Of a stretch of DNA of 64,000 bases, positions 10,397 to 18,614 are shown in pieces; within the stretch, counting starts at the first letter, position 1, and every line of letters starts with the position of its first letter. The position numbers and the translations under genes are program-made. Source of the DNA: Nostoc sp. FACHB-892 (GTDB lineage: Bacteria; Cyanobacteriota; Cyanobacteriia; Cyanobacteriales; Nostocaceae); contig NZ_JACJTR010000001.1 of the NCBI RefSeq assembly GCF_014698795.1, positions 434,001 to 498,000 of the forward strand. The letters run 5' to 3'. A model generated the notes under the pieces. It made no database searches. It was not told the origin of the DNA and worked only from the letters and a program-made list of their open reading frames with translations.

Positions 10397-10642
10397 GAGG
10401 GTTGTAATAAATTTTAATGTTTTATGAAAAGAATGTTATCAGAATAACCTATGCAAACAAAAGTTTACATTTTTTCTCAGAAAATCGTTTGTTATGGACA
10501 GATTTATGAGAAAATAGCTGTCCGATAAACGGACAAGCTTTTTTCCCAGTTAGCGAGAAGTATGAACGCCAGCTTGGGGCGAACAGAACTTTTCAAAGCA
10601 GAGGAAAACCTCTTCCCTCTCAATAGCCAATTACCGTAAGAA

Positions 10643-10747
10643 TTATTCTTCTGTGCCTTGAATTTTCAGTAACAATGCGCCTAAGGCCCAGCCCACAAAG
10701 ATTAAACCGAAGGACAATATAGCTGCATTCAAAATTTCGCCGCCCAT
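10643..10747 (-). CDS. petM: Cytochrome b6f complex subunit PetM (34 aa)
   Basis: Small single-helix subunit (PetM, subunit VII) of the cytochrome b6f complex in the thylakoid membrane. The minus strand reads [17 protein letters not shown], then [17 protein letters not shown] and a TAA stop: 34 residues with one transmembrane helix, the expected length and sequence for PetM. AAGGAG lies nine bases before the ATG. The gene is too short for ordinary ORF calling. ycf39 follows on the same strand. Confidence 0.96.
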   Translation of the reverse strand: MGGEILNAAILSFGLIFVGWALGALLLKIQGTEE

Positions 10748-10953
10748 TGGTGTGATTCTCCTTATGCAAATAGTATGTGTAAACTAGGTCTAACAGAAGC
10801 TCTTGAATTGTTGCTGTAGGATTAGACCTGTGTAAATAATTTTAAACTAGTTTAGCAAGTAATCCCTACTCACTTGGGGGGCAATCCTTACTGTAGAGCG
10901 CAAGATGAGGGGGATGGAGAAAAAATTAATGATAATAATTATGAATAAATTTT

Positions 10954-12045
10954 ATGTATGAAAATAATCAAAGTAATTTAGTGAATTTTAACAAAAAGAG
11001 TCGCCCACGTTTGGCGCTGACGCTCGGGGATCCGGCGGGGATTGGACCGGAAGTGATTTTGAAAGCTTTAGCAGAACCGGAAATTAGTAAAAAATACGAC
11101 GTTACGGTGGTGGGTAACCGAGATTTGTTAGTAAAGGCGTATCACAAACTGAATTTAATCGATAATTTAGCATCTTTGGCAAATCCAGACGAGTTGTCGG
11201 TGATTGATGTGCAGTTGGATGGGGAAATTAAAGATCAAATTATTGCTGGAACAGGTAATGCGGCCAGTGGTGCAGCTAGTTTTGCCTATATGGAATGTGC
11301 GATCGCTCGAACACTCGCTGGTAAATTTGATGCTATTGTCACAGGGCCGATCGCTAAATCTGCTTGGAAAGCCGCCGGGTATAATTATCCAGGACAAACA
11401 GAACTTTTGGCAGAAAAATCAGGTGTTGACCGTTTTGGGATGTTATTTGTGGCGCGATCACCCCATACTAATTGGACACTCCGCGCAATACTAGTCACCA
11501 CACATATACCCTTACGTCAAGTCGCTGATACGTTGACACCGCAGTTGTTGACACAGAAATTGGATTTACTAGTGGAGTGTTTGGAGAAAGATTTTGGTAT
11601 AGATAGAGGGAGAATTGCGATCGCAGGTTTGAATCCCCACAGTGGCGAACAGGGACAACTTGGACATGAAGAACAAGATTGGTTAATTCCTTGGTTGGAA
11701 CAAGAGCGGCAAAAACGACCACAATTGCAACTAGATGGGCCAATACCGCCAGATACAATGTGGGTTAAACCTGGTCAAGCTTGGTATGGAAATTCTTCAG
11801 TACAAAATCCTGCTGATGCTTACTTGGCACTTTACCACGACCAAGGCTTAATTCCTGTGAAGCTGATGGCGTTTGATCGGGCAGTTAATACTTCTATCGG
11901 CCTTCCTTTCGTTCGGACTTCACCAGATCATGGAACAGCGTTTGATATTGCGGGTAAGGGAATTGCTGATGCTACGAGTATGAAAGCAGCGATACATTTA
12001 GCGGCTGAGTTGGTTAGTCAAAGATTGGCGGCGAGAAAACTATGA
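10954..12045 (+). CDS. pdxA: 4-hydroxythreonine-4-phosphate dehydrogenase
   Basis: Oxidises 4-phosphohydroxy-L-threonine in the DXP-dependent route to pyridoxal phosphate. The 363-residue protein has the family opening [21 protein letters not shown], a [14 protein letters not shown] segment, the metal-binding histidine in [18 protein letters not shown] context, [10 protein letters not shown], the [14 protein letters not shown] motif and [14 protein letters not shown] near the end. It begins about 16 residues before the conserved core, and the upstream sequence is AT-rich with no strong Shine-Dalgarno. It is divergent from petM. Confidence 0.96.
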   Translation: MYENNQSNLVNFNKKSRPRLALTLGDPAGIGPEVILKALAEPEISKKYDVTVVGNRDLLVKAYHKLNLIDNLASLANPDELSVIDVQLDGEIKDQIIAGTGNAASGAASFAYMECAIARTLAGKFDAIVTGPIAKSAWKAAGYNYPGQTELLAEKSGVDRFGMLFVARSPHTNWTLRAILVTTHIPLRQVADTLTPQLLTQKLDLLVECLEKDFGIDRGRIAIAGLNPHSGEQGQLGHEEQDWLIPWLEQERQKRPQLQLDGPIPPDTMWVKPGQAWYGNSSVQNPADAYLALYHDQGLIPVKLMAFDRAVNTSIGLPFVRTSPDHGTAFDIAGKGIADATSMKAAIHLAAELVSQRLAARKL

Positions 12046-12084
12046 ATTATTTCATGATTTATAAATAGACTTGTCCAAAGAATC

Positions 12085-12402
12085 ATGGAAGTCAAACCAA
12101 GAAAAATTAGGAATTATCTGACAGTAGATGGAAAAAATATTTTTGATGAGTGGCTTGATTCTCTGCGAGATAGAAAAGCAAAAGCTAAAATAAGAGCCAG
12201 ACTTGACGGAGTTAAAGATGGTAATTTAGCTGATTGTAAGTCATTTGGCGAAGGTGTTTTTGAATTGAGAATCGACTATGGGCTAGGCTACCGCATATAC
12301 TTTGGACAAGAAGACATAACAATTATTATTCTTTTATGTGGTGGAGATAAAAGCACTCAAAAACAAGATGTTGATAAAGCTCAGGAATATTGGAAAGATT
12401 AA
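12085..12402 (+). CDS. RelE/ParE-superfamily toxin (HigB-like, 'killer' family)
   Basis: Putative toxin, 105 residues. It follows the addiction-module killer-protein pattern: an N-terminal strand ending FDEWLDSLRDRKAKAKIRARLD, then GNLADCKSFGEGVFELRIDYGLGYRIYF, and the terminal strand IIILLCGGDKSTQKQDVDKAQEYW. The conserved basic residues of the RelE fold (KAKAKIRAR, GYRIYF) are present. The antitoxin gene starts 17 bases later. The target (ribosome-dependent mRNA cleavage) is inferred from the superfamily. Confidence 0.9.
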   Translation: MEVKPRKIRNYLTVDGKNIFDEWLDSLRDRKAKAKIRARLDGVKDGNLADCKSFGEGVFELRIDYGLGYRIYFGQEDITIIILLCGGDKSTQKQDVDKAQEYWKD

Positions 12403-12419
12403 TTATATGAGTAGAGATA

Positions 12420-12716
12420 ATGCCTAAAAGTGCAAGCTATCACGAAGGACTAGTTAAACATCTCCAAGATCCATTAGAAGCAGCATTTTATATCGAAGTA
12501 GTTATAGAAGAGGGCGATCCTAAAATGTTAAGAAAAGCGCTCAAAAATGTTATTGAGGCACAGGGTGGAATTGATCAGTTTCCAGTGCAAGTTAAGCAAT
12601 GCTATGAGCAACTCAACTTGATGTTATCTGAGCAAGGAAAAATTGAATTTTATTGTTTGAGTAAATTACTGGATGCATTGGGATTACAGCTAGCAGTAAC
12701 AGTGAAGTCAGCATGA
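12420..12716 (+). CDS. HigA-like antitoxin / DNA-binding addiction module antidote
   Basis: Antitoxin partner of the preceding RelE/HigB-like toxin, 98 residues. It has the antidote-protein layout: N-terminal YHEGLVKHLQDPLEAAFYIEVVIEEGDPKMLRKALKNVIEAQGG, then a helix-turn-helix-like C-terminal half ending SKLLDALGLQLAV. The toxin-first order with a 17-base gap is typical of higBA-type loci. It probably autoregulates the operon by binding its promoter, which is knowledge of the family. No terminator lies within 200 bases. Confidence 0.87.
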   Translation: MPKSASYHEGLVKHLQDPLEAAFYIEVVIEEGDPKMLRKALKNVIEAQGGIDQFPVQVKQCYEQLNLMLSEQGKIEFYCLSKLLDALGLQLAVTVKSA

Positions 12717-12990
12717 GGTGATTTTTTAAGGACAGTTTAAATCGCTCAGTCTTATACCTTACCAATTTATTTTTACAATTTATAAATTCCCCCTTAAAGT
12801 TATTTACTAATTTCGAGTGAAGCTACTTTGCATATCCCAGTCATTCACTAGTTGTTTGTCTGGTTTTTTTTGTTTCCTAGTTTTGCAAGCTGTCATTTAA
12901 CAATATAGATGAAAGTTCTAATTTATTACTTTAACTCTTTGACTTTATTTATCATCGAACCTATTTCCTAACTTCAAGTAAAGGTGATTT

Positions 12991-13036
12991 ATAAATACCA
13001 GCCATCTGTTTTTCGGACGACTGGTATTTATTTTTT
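12991..13036 (+). terminator. Intrinsic terminator or attenuator
   Basis: Stem ataaataccag (12991-13001) pairs with ctggtatttat (13021-13031), with a T-run at 13030-13036. It lies 275 bases after the antitoxin gene and 290 bases before the AlkB-like gene. It may end the toxin-antitoxin transcript. Confidence 0.75.
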
Positions 13037-13061
13037 GCGCTTTTGTGTTTAGAGAAAGAAT

Positions 13062-13274
13062 AGGCTAACGCCTAAAGGGAATGAATAAAAGAAATAAAGA
13101 GTTTTACTGCAATCCTCGTGGAGTGACATAGACTTTAATATTTTTTTGGAAAGCTTCGCGCTGAAGAAATAAAGAGAGGCTAACGCCTGTAGAAAATGAA
13201 TATTAGAGTGTTCTACCTCAATACGCTTGGGGTGGAACAGCCTTTAATATCTTTTTTAAAACGCTTCGCGCTGA
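13062..13274. repeat. Two tandem copies of a ~100 bp intergenic repeat
   Basis: Copy A (13062-13164) and copy B (13177-13274) start with the same aggctaacgcct and end with the same cttcgcgctga, with a period of 115 bases. Inside they share aatgaata, a gcaatcctcgtgg/tcaatacgcttgg block, and actttaatattttttt/cctttaatatctttttt. They are diverged, so the duplication is not recent. The copies stand alone in an intergenic spacer and do not encode a protein. Confidence 0.75.
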
Positions 13275-13326
13275 CGGTAGGTGTAATTAGTTTGATTTGC
13301 AGAGTTAAAATTTTCAGGAGTTAATA

Positions 13327-13800
13327 ATGAACTTAATTGAAACTATTGGATATGTTCGTACTGACCTTCAAAGTCTTCATGATTGGACTAATCATCAATT
13401 TGGCATGAGGTCAATGTCTTCTAGTCGGGTTGCTTTTGATCGAACTCACAAATGGTTTGGATACGAGGTAATACTACTAAAGCCTAATGCGAAAATCAAG
13501 AAAGGACATTGGGATGCCAGGGTTAATCGACTTGGCGATCGCATTCTTCCAGGATGGAATTGTGCCTTACTCTGCCATTATCGTCCAGGTGTTGGCATGA
13601 AACCACACTATGACCACCCCGTTTTTGAACCTCTGGTAGGATTAGTCAATATTGGATATGCTACTTTCCGCGTCGGTAATCAGGAACATCAGCTTGAAGA
13701 TGGTCAGGTTATCAAGTTTGATTCTAGTATTCTCCATGAACTACTTCCGGTTGTATCTGAACGCTGGTCTTTGTCCTTTCGCCGGATTAAGTCACAGTAA
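13327..13800 (+). CDS. AlkB-like 2-oxoglutarate/Fe(II) dioxygenase family protein
   Basis: Probable Fe(II)/2-oxoglutarate oxygenase, 157 residues. The iron facial triad is visible: His94 and Asp96 in KPHYDHP, His137 in SSILHELLP, with a 2-oxoglutarate-binding Arg in RWSLSFRR near residue 152. The RWSLSFRR wording and the preceding CHYRPGVGMKPHYDH match the AlkB branch, whose members demethylate nucleic acids or proteins. At 157 residues it is shorter than E. coli AlkB (216), lacking part of the N-terminal nucleotide-recognition lid. The substrate is not predictable. AGGAG lies seven bases upstream. The neighbour is a convergent rolling-circle Rep gene. Confidence 0.8.
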   Translation: MNLIETIGYVRTDLQSLHDWTNHQFGMRSMSSSRVAFDRTHKWFGYEVILLKPNAKIKKGHWDARVNRLGDRILPGWNCALLCHYRPGVGMKPHYDHPVFEPLVGLVNIGYATFRVGNQEHQLEDGQVIKFDSSILHELLPVVSERWSLSFRRIKSQ

Positions 13801-13867
13801 CTACGGTTCTAAACTTATGTAGTCCTTTTCATGTAAGGATTATGAGGCTGTTCTTGTATCGCTGATG

Positions 13868-14854
13868 TCACTCTATATTAAATCTTTGTAACTTGCGCTC
13901 CCATCGGAAATACAAACTTTCCCTATCCACCTCATCTGTCTCTTCACTTTCATCAATGAGGTCTTGGTTTTTCTCCTCTAATTCGCGCATATACTGCCTG
14001 AGTATACCCCCAACAGCGATCGCTCTACTTTTATGCAGTTGACGGGTTAACTCTAAAAACCATTCTCTATCACCCACCAAATCTGGCTCTTTCACCTGAT
14101 ACTTGAGAATTTCTGGGATAAGTAGTGATGGATTATGATACTTTGCGATCGCGCTAGTATGAACCACAGGCTGGTAATCAATCCGTAAGCACTGCTGCCA
14201 TAACGCTACCCATTTGGCATGAGAAAGATATCCATGACTAAAATACGAAGGTGGTACCATTGCCAAAATATGTAAATGCGGGTGTGCTGAGACTCCATCT
14301 CTACCTTTAGTTACTTCGATAGACTTCACCCAACCTTTTGCAGGCCATGCTTTCAATTCAGTGAATCGCTTAAAAGCTTTATTTATCGAATCCAAATTTT
14401 CCCTGAGTTCCTCAATCTGGCAATTTTTTACAGTCAAGGTGACAAATAGCCAACGGTAGTTGGGATAATCAGTGACCACCTGTGGGAGAATTTTGTAAGC
14501 TCTTGCTTTCCACATGAGCGATCGCCGCCACTGACAAACCGGACAATGACGAATTCTACAGAATCGGGCATCTGATAGCTTTAACTTGAGAATACCTTCC
14601 GATTCGTCTGGTACTAATTGAAACTTCAGCAACTCGGAACATATTTTCATGCGCCAAGCATACTCCTGAAAATAATGTTCGTCTGCTTTGGCGTAATAAT
14701 GTAAAACTTTATCAGTATTAGCTCTATGCTTGTCCCAAATTTTACCTATGGGCGAAACTTCGGATAAGCTCTGTACATTTTGATTTTGTTGGAACTTATT
14801 TTGAGACGATATATTAAAAGCAATAAAGTTACTGTCTGAGGCTTGAGCAAACAC
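13868..14854 (-). CDS. rep: Rolling-circle replication initiator (Rep_1-type HUH protein)
   Basis: Plasmid-type Rep protein of 328 residues on the chromosome. A zinc-finger-like cluster, CRIRHCPVCQWRR, precedes the WLFVTLTVKNC strand. The HUH metal motif is HPHLHIL near residue 190, and the nicking tyrosine is likely in ILKYQVKEPD near residue 250, where Y-x-x-K fits motif III. The order (Cys cluster, HUH, Tyr) is that of Rep_1 initiators (pC194-like). The role in nature is to nick the double-strand origin of a small plasmid. No second plasmid gene is nearby. A decayed partial copy lies just upstream, so this is probably an integrated rolling-circle replicon. Confidence 0.9.
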   Translation of the reverse strand: MFAQASDSNFIAFNISSQNKFQQNQNVQSLSEVSPIGKIWDKHRANTDKVLHYYAKADEHYFQEYAWRMKICSELLKFQLVPDESEGILKLKLSDARFCRIRHCPVCQWRRSLMWKARAYKILPQVVTDYPNYRWLFVTLTVKNCQIEELRENLDSINKAFKRFTELKAWPAKGWVKSIEVTKGRDGVSAHPHLHILAMVPPSYFSHGYLSHAKWVALWQQCLRIDYQPVVHTSAIAKYHNPSLLIPEILKYQVKEPDLVGDREWFLELTRQLHKSRAIAVGGILRQYMRELEEKNQDLIDESEETDEVDRESLYFRWERKLQRFNIE

Positions 14855-14932
14855 GAAATCACCAAATCAGTTTGTATCAACGCCCCAAACTAACGTAAGT
14901 TATACGAGCAAGCCTCAGTAAAATTATTTAGG

Positions 14933-15120
14933 AAAATAAGAAGGCGGTACCATTGCCAAAATATGTAAATCCTGGTGTACTGAGACTCCATTCCTACCTT
15001 TAGTCACTTCTGTAGACTTTACCAAGCTTTCGCAGACCATGTTTTCAATTCAGTCAATCGCTTAAAAGTCTTATTCATCAAATCCAAGTTTTCCCTGAGT
15101 TACTCAATCTGGCAATTATT
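14933..15120 (-). pseudogene. Decayed partial second copy of the Rep gene
   Basis: This stretch closely matches the HUH region of the intact Rep gene (about 14240-14427). Both share gtaccattgccaaaatatg, ctgagactcc, cagtcaatcgcttaaaag-type wording and aatctggcaatt. It carries substitutions and at least one single-base deletion. The HUH motif HPHLH reads HQDLH, so it cannot be active. The right end continues as attaaaagcaat, matching the 5' part of the intact gene near 14815, which points to an internal deletion in the second copy. Confidence 0.85.
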
Positions 15121-15170
15121 AAAAGCAATTTTGTCTTTGTCCAACTATAGATACGCTTGACCCGGAAAAT

Positions 15171-15758
15171 ATGTCAGATTACTTGAATAAGTACCAAAAG
15201 TCTGACAGGAAAACCATACTAATGAGAATTTGGGCTACTACTGCTGTGCTAGCTTCTTCTTGGCTAATATCTGGGGTGATAGGTTCTGAGCCAATCAACG
15301 CTACTTCTGTTTTGGTACAAAATGCCATATCATCTCCTGCGCCAACAAATACAAAACAGATTACTGTTAGTAACACCGAGTTCGGGCTGAGGAGAGTTGA
15401 TTCCAAAGGGAACGTTACTATTTTACGGACAACAAAAGTGCCACTTCAGGAAGGAAACGCCTACGGGTGGCGGATTAAACTAAAAGACTACCAAGGTGAA
15501 GTTAAATGGCGCGAAGTCTTGCGTTTACCAAAACCTCCAGTAACTTGGGGTACAGATAAGGGTGAAGACTTCTCAATGTCAGCAGACGGCATGACATCTG
15601 TGACGCGGCGTACACAGTCGGCTCCAGAGGGTGTGATTGAGAATTTTTGGACGATCACTCCTGGCGATCCGCTTGGTAAGCATAGAATAGAGGTCTATAT
15701 TGATGACCGTTTAATTAGTACTTTTGAGTTTGAAATTATTCCAGTAAAGCAGATATGA
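15171..15758 (+). CDS. Hypothetical exported protein (195 aa)
   Basis: I do not recognise the family. The first ~40 residues have a basic n-region and a hydrophobic stretch, MRIWATTAVLASSWLISGVIG, as in a signal peptide or membrane anchor. The rest is a beta-rich domain with FGLRRVDSKGNV, YGWRIKLKD, VKWREVLRLPKPPVTWG and a C-terminal HRIEVYIDDRLISTFEFEI strand. Two starts are possible: ATG at 15171, or ATG at 15222 with AGGAAA upstream, which would leave a cleaner signal peptide. It lies just beyond the Rep relic and is transcribed divergently from it. Confidence 0.6.
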   Translation: MSDYLNKYQKSDRKTILMRIWATTAVLASSWLISGVIGSEPINATSVLVQNAISSPAPTNTKQITVSNTEFGLRRVDSKGNVTILRTTKVPLQEGNAYGWRIKLKDYQGEVKWREVLRLPKPPVTWGTDKGEDFSMSADGMTSVTRRTQSAPEGVIENFWTITPGDPLGKHRIEVYIDDRLISTFEFEIIPVKQI

Positions 15759-15870
15759 AAGGATTGAGCATTGGGCATTAATTATTTCTCCCCCTGCTCT
15801 CTACTCCCCTTAACCTTAAGCTGAAGAGTATCTTAGAGATAGAAGTTTGATTCTTGTTGGGTGGTGATCA

Positions 15871-16125
15871 ATGAATACAGAGGAATTCCTGCGATTGATC
15901 GAAAAGCAGCGCTCATGTCCTCAGACACTGCCAAAAGGGCTGCAAGCAATGTGGTATGACAAAAAAGATGATTGGAACAAAGCTCATGAAATAGTTACAA
16001 ATGCCAGAGATGTCGATAGTGCCTGGGTTCATGCTTATCTGCACCGCAAAGAAGGCGATTTGAACAATGCCCGTTTCTGGTATCAACGTAGTGGTCAGCC
16101 AGAGTTCCAAGGAGAATTAGGCTAG
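15871..16125 (+). CDS. Conserved hypothetical protein, TPR-like (84 aa)
   Basis: Small soluble protein with a helical-hairpin pattern, KGLQAMWYDKKDDWNKAHEIV followed by DSAWVHAYLHRKEGDLNNARFWYQRSG. The AWVHAYLHRKEGD segment recurs in a conserved family of small proteins across bacteria; the function is unknown. A good ribosome site, GGTGGTGAT, lies just before the ATG. The pentapeptide-repeat gene starts 49 bases later and may be co-transcribed. Confidence 0.75.
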   Translation: MNTEEFLRLIEKQRSCPQTLPKGLQAMWYDKKDDWNKAHEIVTNARDVDSAWVHAYLHRKEGDLNNARFWYQRSGQPEFQGELG

Positions 16126-16174
16126 GAATGGGAAGAAATAACTTCTGTATTACTAACGAAGGTGAACGCAACGC

Positions 16175-16543
16175 ATGAATGCTGATGAATTAAAACGGCG
16201 TTTTGCCGCAGGAGAAAGATATTTTCCAGGAATCAACTTAAGTAACTACAAGCTAATTGGAGCCTATTTACCTGGAATCAATTTATGGGGATCTGACTTG
16301 AGTGGGGCTAACCTAGCAAAAGCTAAACTCTGGGGAGCAGATTTGAGTAGAGCCAATTTAGCCAAAGCAAACTTGACTAGAGCTAATTTAAGCGGTGTCA
16401 AACTGAATGAAGCAAATCTCCGAGGAGCGAAACTTAACTATGCCAAGTTGTATGGAGCGAATCTGACTGGCGCTTACTATGATGAAAGCACGAGGTTTTC
16501 TAGAGGTTTTGACCCCATTAGTAGAAATATGCGGAAGGTGTGA
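16175..16543 (+). CDS. Pentapeptide repeat protein (122 aa)
   Basis: Right-handed beta-helix protein built of A(D/N)LXX repeats from about residue 25 to 105: SDLSGANLAKAKLWGADLS, RANLAKANLTRANLSG, EANLRGAKLNYAKLYGANLTGA. About 16 repeats are visible after a short N-terminal stretch, MNADELKRRFAAGERYFPG. Such proteins are abundant in cyanobacteria and mostly uncharacterised. AAGGTG lies about ten bases upstream of the ATG. The gene ends ahead of a ggggact heptamer repeat. Confidence 0.9.
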   Translation: MNADELKRRFAAGERYFPGINLSNYKLIGAYLPGINLWGSDLSGANLAKAKLWGADLSRANLAKANLTRANLSGVKLNEANLRGAKLNYAKLYGANLTGAYYDESTRFSRGFDPISRNMRKV

Positions 16544-16558
16544 AGGGGACTCGGTATT

Positions 16559-16582
16559 GGGGACTGGGGACTGGGGACTGGG
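16559..16582. repeat. ggggact heptamer tandem repeat
   Basis: Three and a half direct copies of the heptamer ggggact stand immediately after the pentapeptide-repeat gene. This is the STRR (short tandemly repeated repetitive) type of sequence known from heterocystous cyanobacteria. Reverse-complement wording (ccccagtcc) recurs at 16660-16670. Confidence 0.8.
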
Positions 16583-16683
16583 AAAAAGTTTTTTAAAATT
16601 GGTGGTTGCTCTTACCCATCACCATAATTTTTCAATTTGGCATCCAATCCCCAATCCTTAATCCCCAGTCCTTTTTAAATAGC

Positions 16684-17667
16684 TTATTTTGATATATGTT
16701 GATATGAGCCATCTAACATAGACGATATCAACATCTGTTCAAAGACTTTAGAAAGAGCAGTTTGAAAACGCTGACGATGCTTGAGTTTGAAAAAAGGTCG
16801 AACTATTTCTGCGTAGGCGTAGCCCGCCGTAGGCATCGCACCGTTGCTCTCTCTGTTATCAATCACTCGAATTGCCCGTAGAGTTCCCAATTGTATTTCT
16901 TTTTTGACCATCAACTCAGAAATTCCAATTGCACCGACACCATGTTCGATCGCTGCTTTTGTCATCTCTCCACTATTGAATACTAAAATTACATTCAATT
17001 CACTGAGATTGATTCCCCAACTTTGTAGAGCTTCTTCAAACCTTTGCTGGGTTCCAGAACCTGGTTCTCGCATCACCCATAAAGTTTTAGTCAATTGGTT
17101 TAAGTCAATTTCTCCCGACTCAAACCAAGGGTGTTTTTGACCTACCACAATTTGCAAGCGATCGCTCCCTACTATTTGGTAGTCTAAAGTACTCTGGAGC
17201 GCTGGTTTAATATCTCCTTCCACCAAGCCCAAATCAAACTGTCCTGTTGCTGTTCCGACACAAATCTCTTCTGTATTGGCTAGGCTACAGTCAATCTGAA
17301 TACCGGGATATCTGCTCTTAAACTCACTAATCTTACTTGGTAACCAGTAGTTACCAATTGTTAGACTCGACCCTAATCTCAACTCACCCTGTTGCAGATT
17401 ATTCAATTCTCGCAATCCCCTTTCAGTCAAGGAGACTTGATCGAGAATTTTTTGCGCTTCCACTTGCAATAATTTACCAGCCTCAGCAATCTCAATATGG
17501 CGACCAATCCGATGGAACAGTTTCACACCGTATTCTTGCTCTAAGTTGTGGATTGCTGCGCTGACGGCAGGTTGTGTAATATAAAGCTCCTCTGCTGCGC
17601 GAGTAAAGTGTAAGTGCTGCGCCACAGCCAGAAAGATTTTTAGCTGCTCAAACGTCATTCCTGCCAT
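16684..17667 (-). CDS. LysR-family transcriptional regulator (CbbR/RbcR-like)
   Basis: DNA-binding regulator, 327 residues. The N-terminal winged helix-turn-helix is MTFEQLKIFLAVAQHLHFTRAAEELYITQPAVSAAIHNLE, followed by a linker helix and a two-lobed effector domain (LRLGSSLTIGNYWLP, VMREPGSGTQQRFEEAL, GVGAIGISELMVKKE). It is divergent from the CadD-like transporter, 222 bases away, and may regulate it; the effector is not predictable. Unusual: residues ~286-296 (AMPTAGYAYAE) are encoded by a dispersed cyanobacterial repeat inserted in frame. The start could also be the second Met (MTFEQL). Confidence 0.92.
   Translation of the reverse strand: MAGMTFEQLKIFLAVAQHLHFTRAAEELYITQPAVSAAIHNLEQEYGVKLFHRIGRHIEIAEAGKLLQVEAQKILDQVSLTERGLRELNNLQQGELRLGSSLTIGNYWLPSKISEFKSRYPGIQIDCSLANTEEICVGTATGQFDLGLVEGDIKPALQSTLDYQIVGSDRLQIVVGQKHPWFESGEIDLNQLTKTLWVMREPGSGTQQRFEEALQSWGINLSELNVILVFNSGEMTKAAIEHGVGAIGISELMVKKEIQLGTLRAIRVIDNRESNGAMPTAGYAYAEIVRPFFKLKHRQRFQTALSKVFEQMLISSMLDGSYQHISK
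16811..16839. repeat. Dispersed repeat inside the LysR coding region
   Basis: The plus strand reads gcgtaggcgtagcccgccg, continuing taggcatcgc. The same kind of sequence appears non-coding at 27876-27905 (gcgatcgcctatggcgggcg). Here it sits in frame near the C-terminus of the LysR gene and adds about ten residues. Confidence 0.8.
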
Positions 17668-17889
17668 TTATCTGTATCCCTACAAGCTTGGTGTCAGAAT
17701 TTTAATCACTTCCACTTATCATTTTGACAAATAAAAGCATTTGATTCTATCGATTAGTTTGACTAAAGTATAAACCAAGGCTTCTGCACGGTCTTAAATA
17801 TCCAAGCAGAGAGCAAAAGAAGCAGAGGAGTAATCAATGCCCCATGCCCAACTTCTAATTTCCAAGCATGAAAATAAGGACTTTTACAA

Positions 17890-18600
17890 ATGAGCGGTTT
17901 AGTAACTGCAATTACCACAGGGATTACGGCATTCAGCGCTACCAACATCGATGATATTGTCATTTTGACGTTGCTTTTTTCGCAAATCAATAAGACGTTT
18001 CGCAGTCGCCACATCGTTGCCGGTCAGTATCTCGGTTTTGCTGCATTGATCCTGGCTAGCCTTCCCGGTTTCTTGGGTGGTCTAATTATACCGCAAGACT
18101 GGATTAGACTACTTGGTTTAATGCCAATAATCATTGGTGTGAATAGTTTACTAAAACGCGAAGAGGATTCACCAGAGGAAGCCGAACAAGAAACCGAGCC
18201 GTCTTGTCCTTCTATAATTGCCAGCTTTCTCTCTCCGCAAACATGCAATGTAGCTGCGATCGCCTTTGCCAATGGTAGTGATAATATCAGCGTCTACGTG
18301 CCCCTGTTTGCCAACTCTGAATTAGATAGTCTACTGGTAATACTAAGTGTTTTCTTCTCATTAGTAGGTGTATGGTGTTATACCGCATATAAATTAACCT
18401 ACTTGCCTGCGATCGCTAACTTTTTAACAGAGAATGGCAATACTTTTGTGCCTTGTATATTGATTGGACTCGGTATATTTATTGTTACAGAAAATGTTAC
18501 TTGGACTTTTTTATCTGTAGTTTCTAGTTGTATATTTTCATTGATTTTAGGGTTCAATACTCAACCGTCGAATGAAGATAAAGAAAAAATAAGTATCTAA
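17890..18600 (+). CDS. CadD-family cadmium/cation resistance transporter
   Basis: Integral membrane transporter of 236 residues in the Cad (cadmium resistance) family of the LysE superfamily. The opening ITAFSATNIDDIVILTLLFSQ is the family signature, with a conserved Asp pair, and a second half contains FANGSDNISVYVPLFA, an inverted-repeat counterpart with a second Asp. Five to six hydrophobic segments are visible, with an acidic cytoplasmic loop (EEDSPEEAEQETE). The start is ATG with AAGGA upstream. A secreted protein gene follows 14 bases after the stop. Confidence 0.88.
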   Translation: MSGLVTAITTGITAFSATNIDDIVILTLLFSQINKTFRSRHIVAGQYLGFAALILASLPGFLGGLIIPQDWIRLLGLMPIIIGVNSLLKREEDSPEEAEQETEPSCPSIIASFLSPQTCNVAAIAFANGSDNISVYVPLFANSELDSLLVILSVFFSLVGVWCYTAYKLTYLPAIANFLTENGNTFVPCILIGLGIFIVTENVTWTFLSVVSSCIFSLILGFNTQPSNEDKEKISI

Positions 18601-18614
18601 ACTGGAGGTGCATC

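Larger units (their letters stand above)
12717..13326. other. Spacer with terminator and tandem repeat
   Basis: About 610 bases without a recognisable gene. The first 270 bases are AT-rich and featureless. A terminator hairpin lies at 12991-13036, and two copies of a ~100 bp unit lie at 13062-13274 (listed separately). The last 50 bases lead to the AlkB-like gene, with AGGAG at 13316-13320. Confidence 0.65.

Noticed and set aside
13062-13274. CRISPR array or integron-like attC sites
   Set aside because: Only two diverged units with no constant spacer and no cas or integrase gene nearby.
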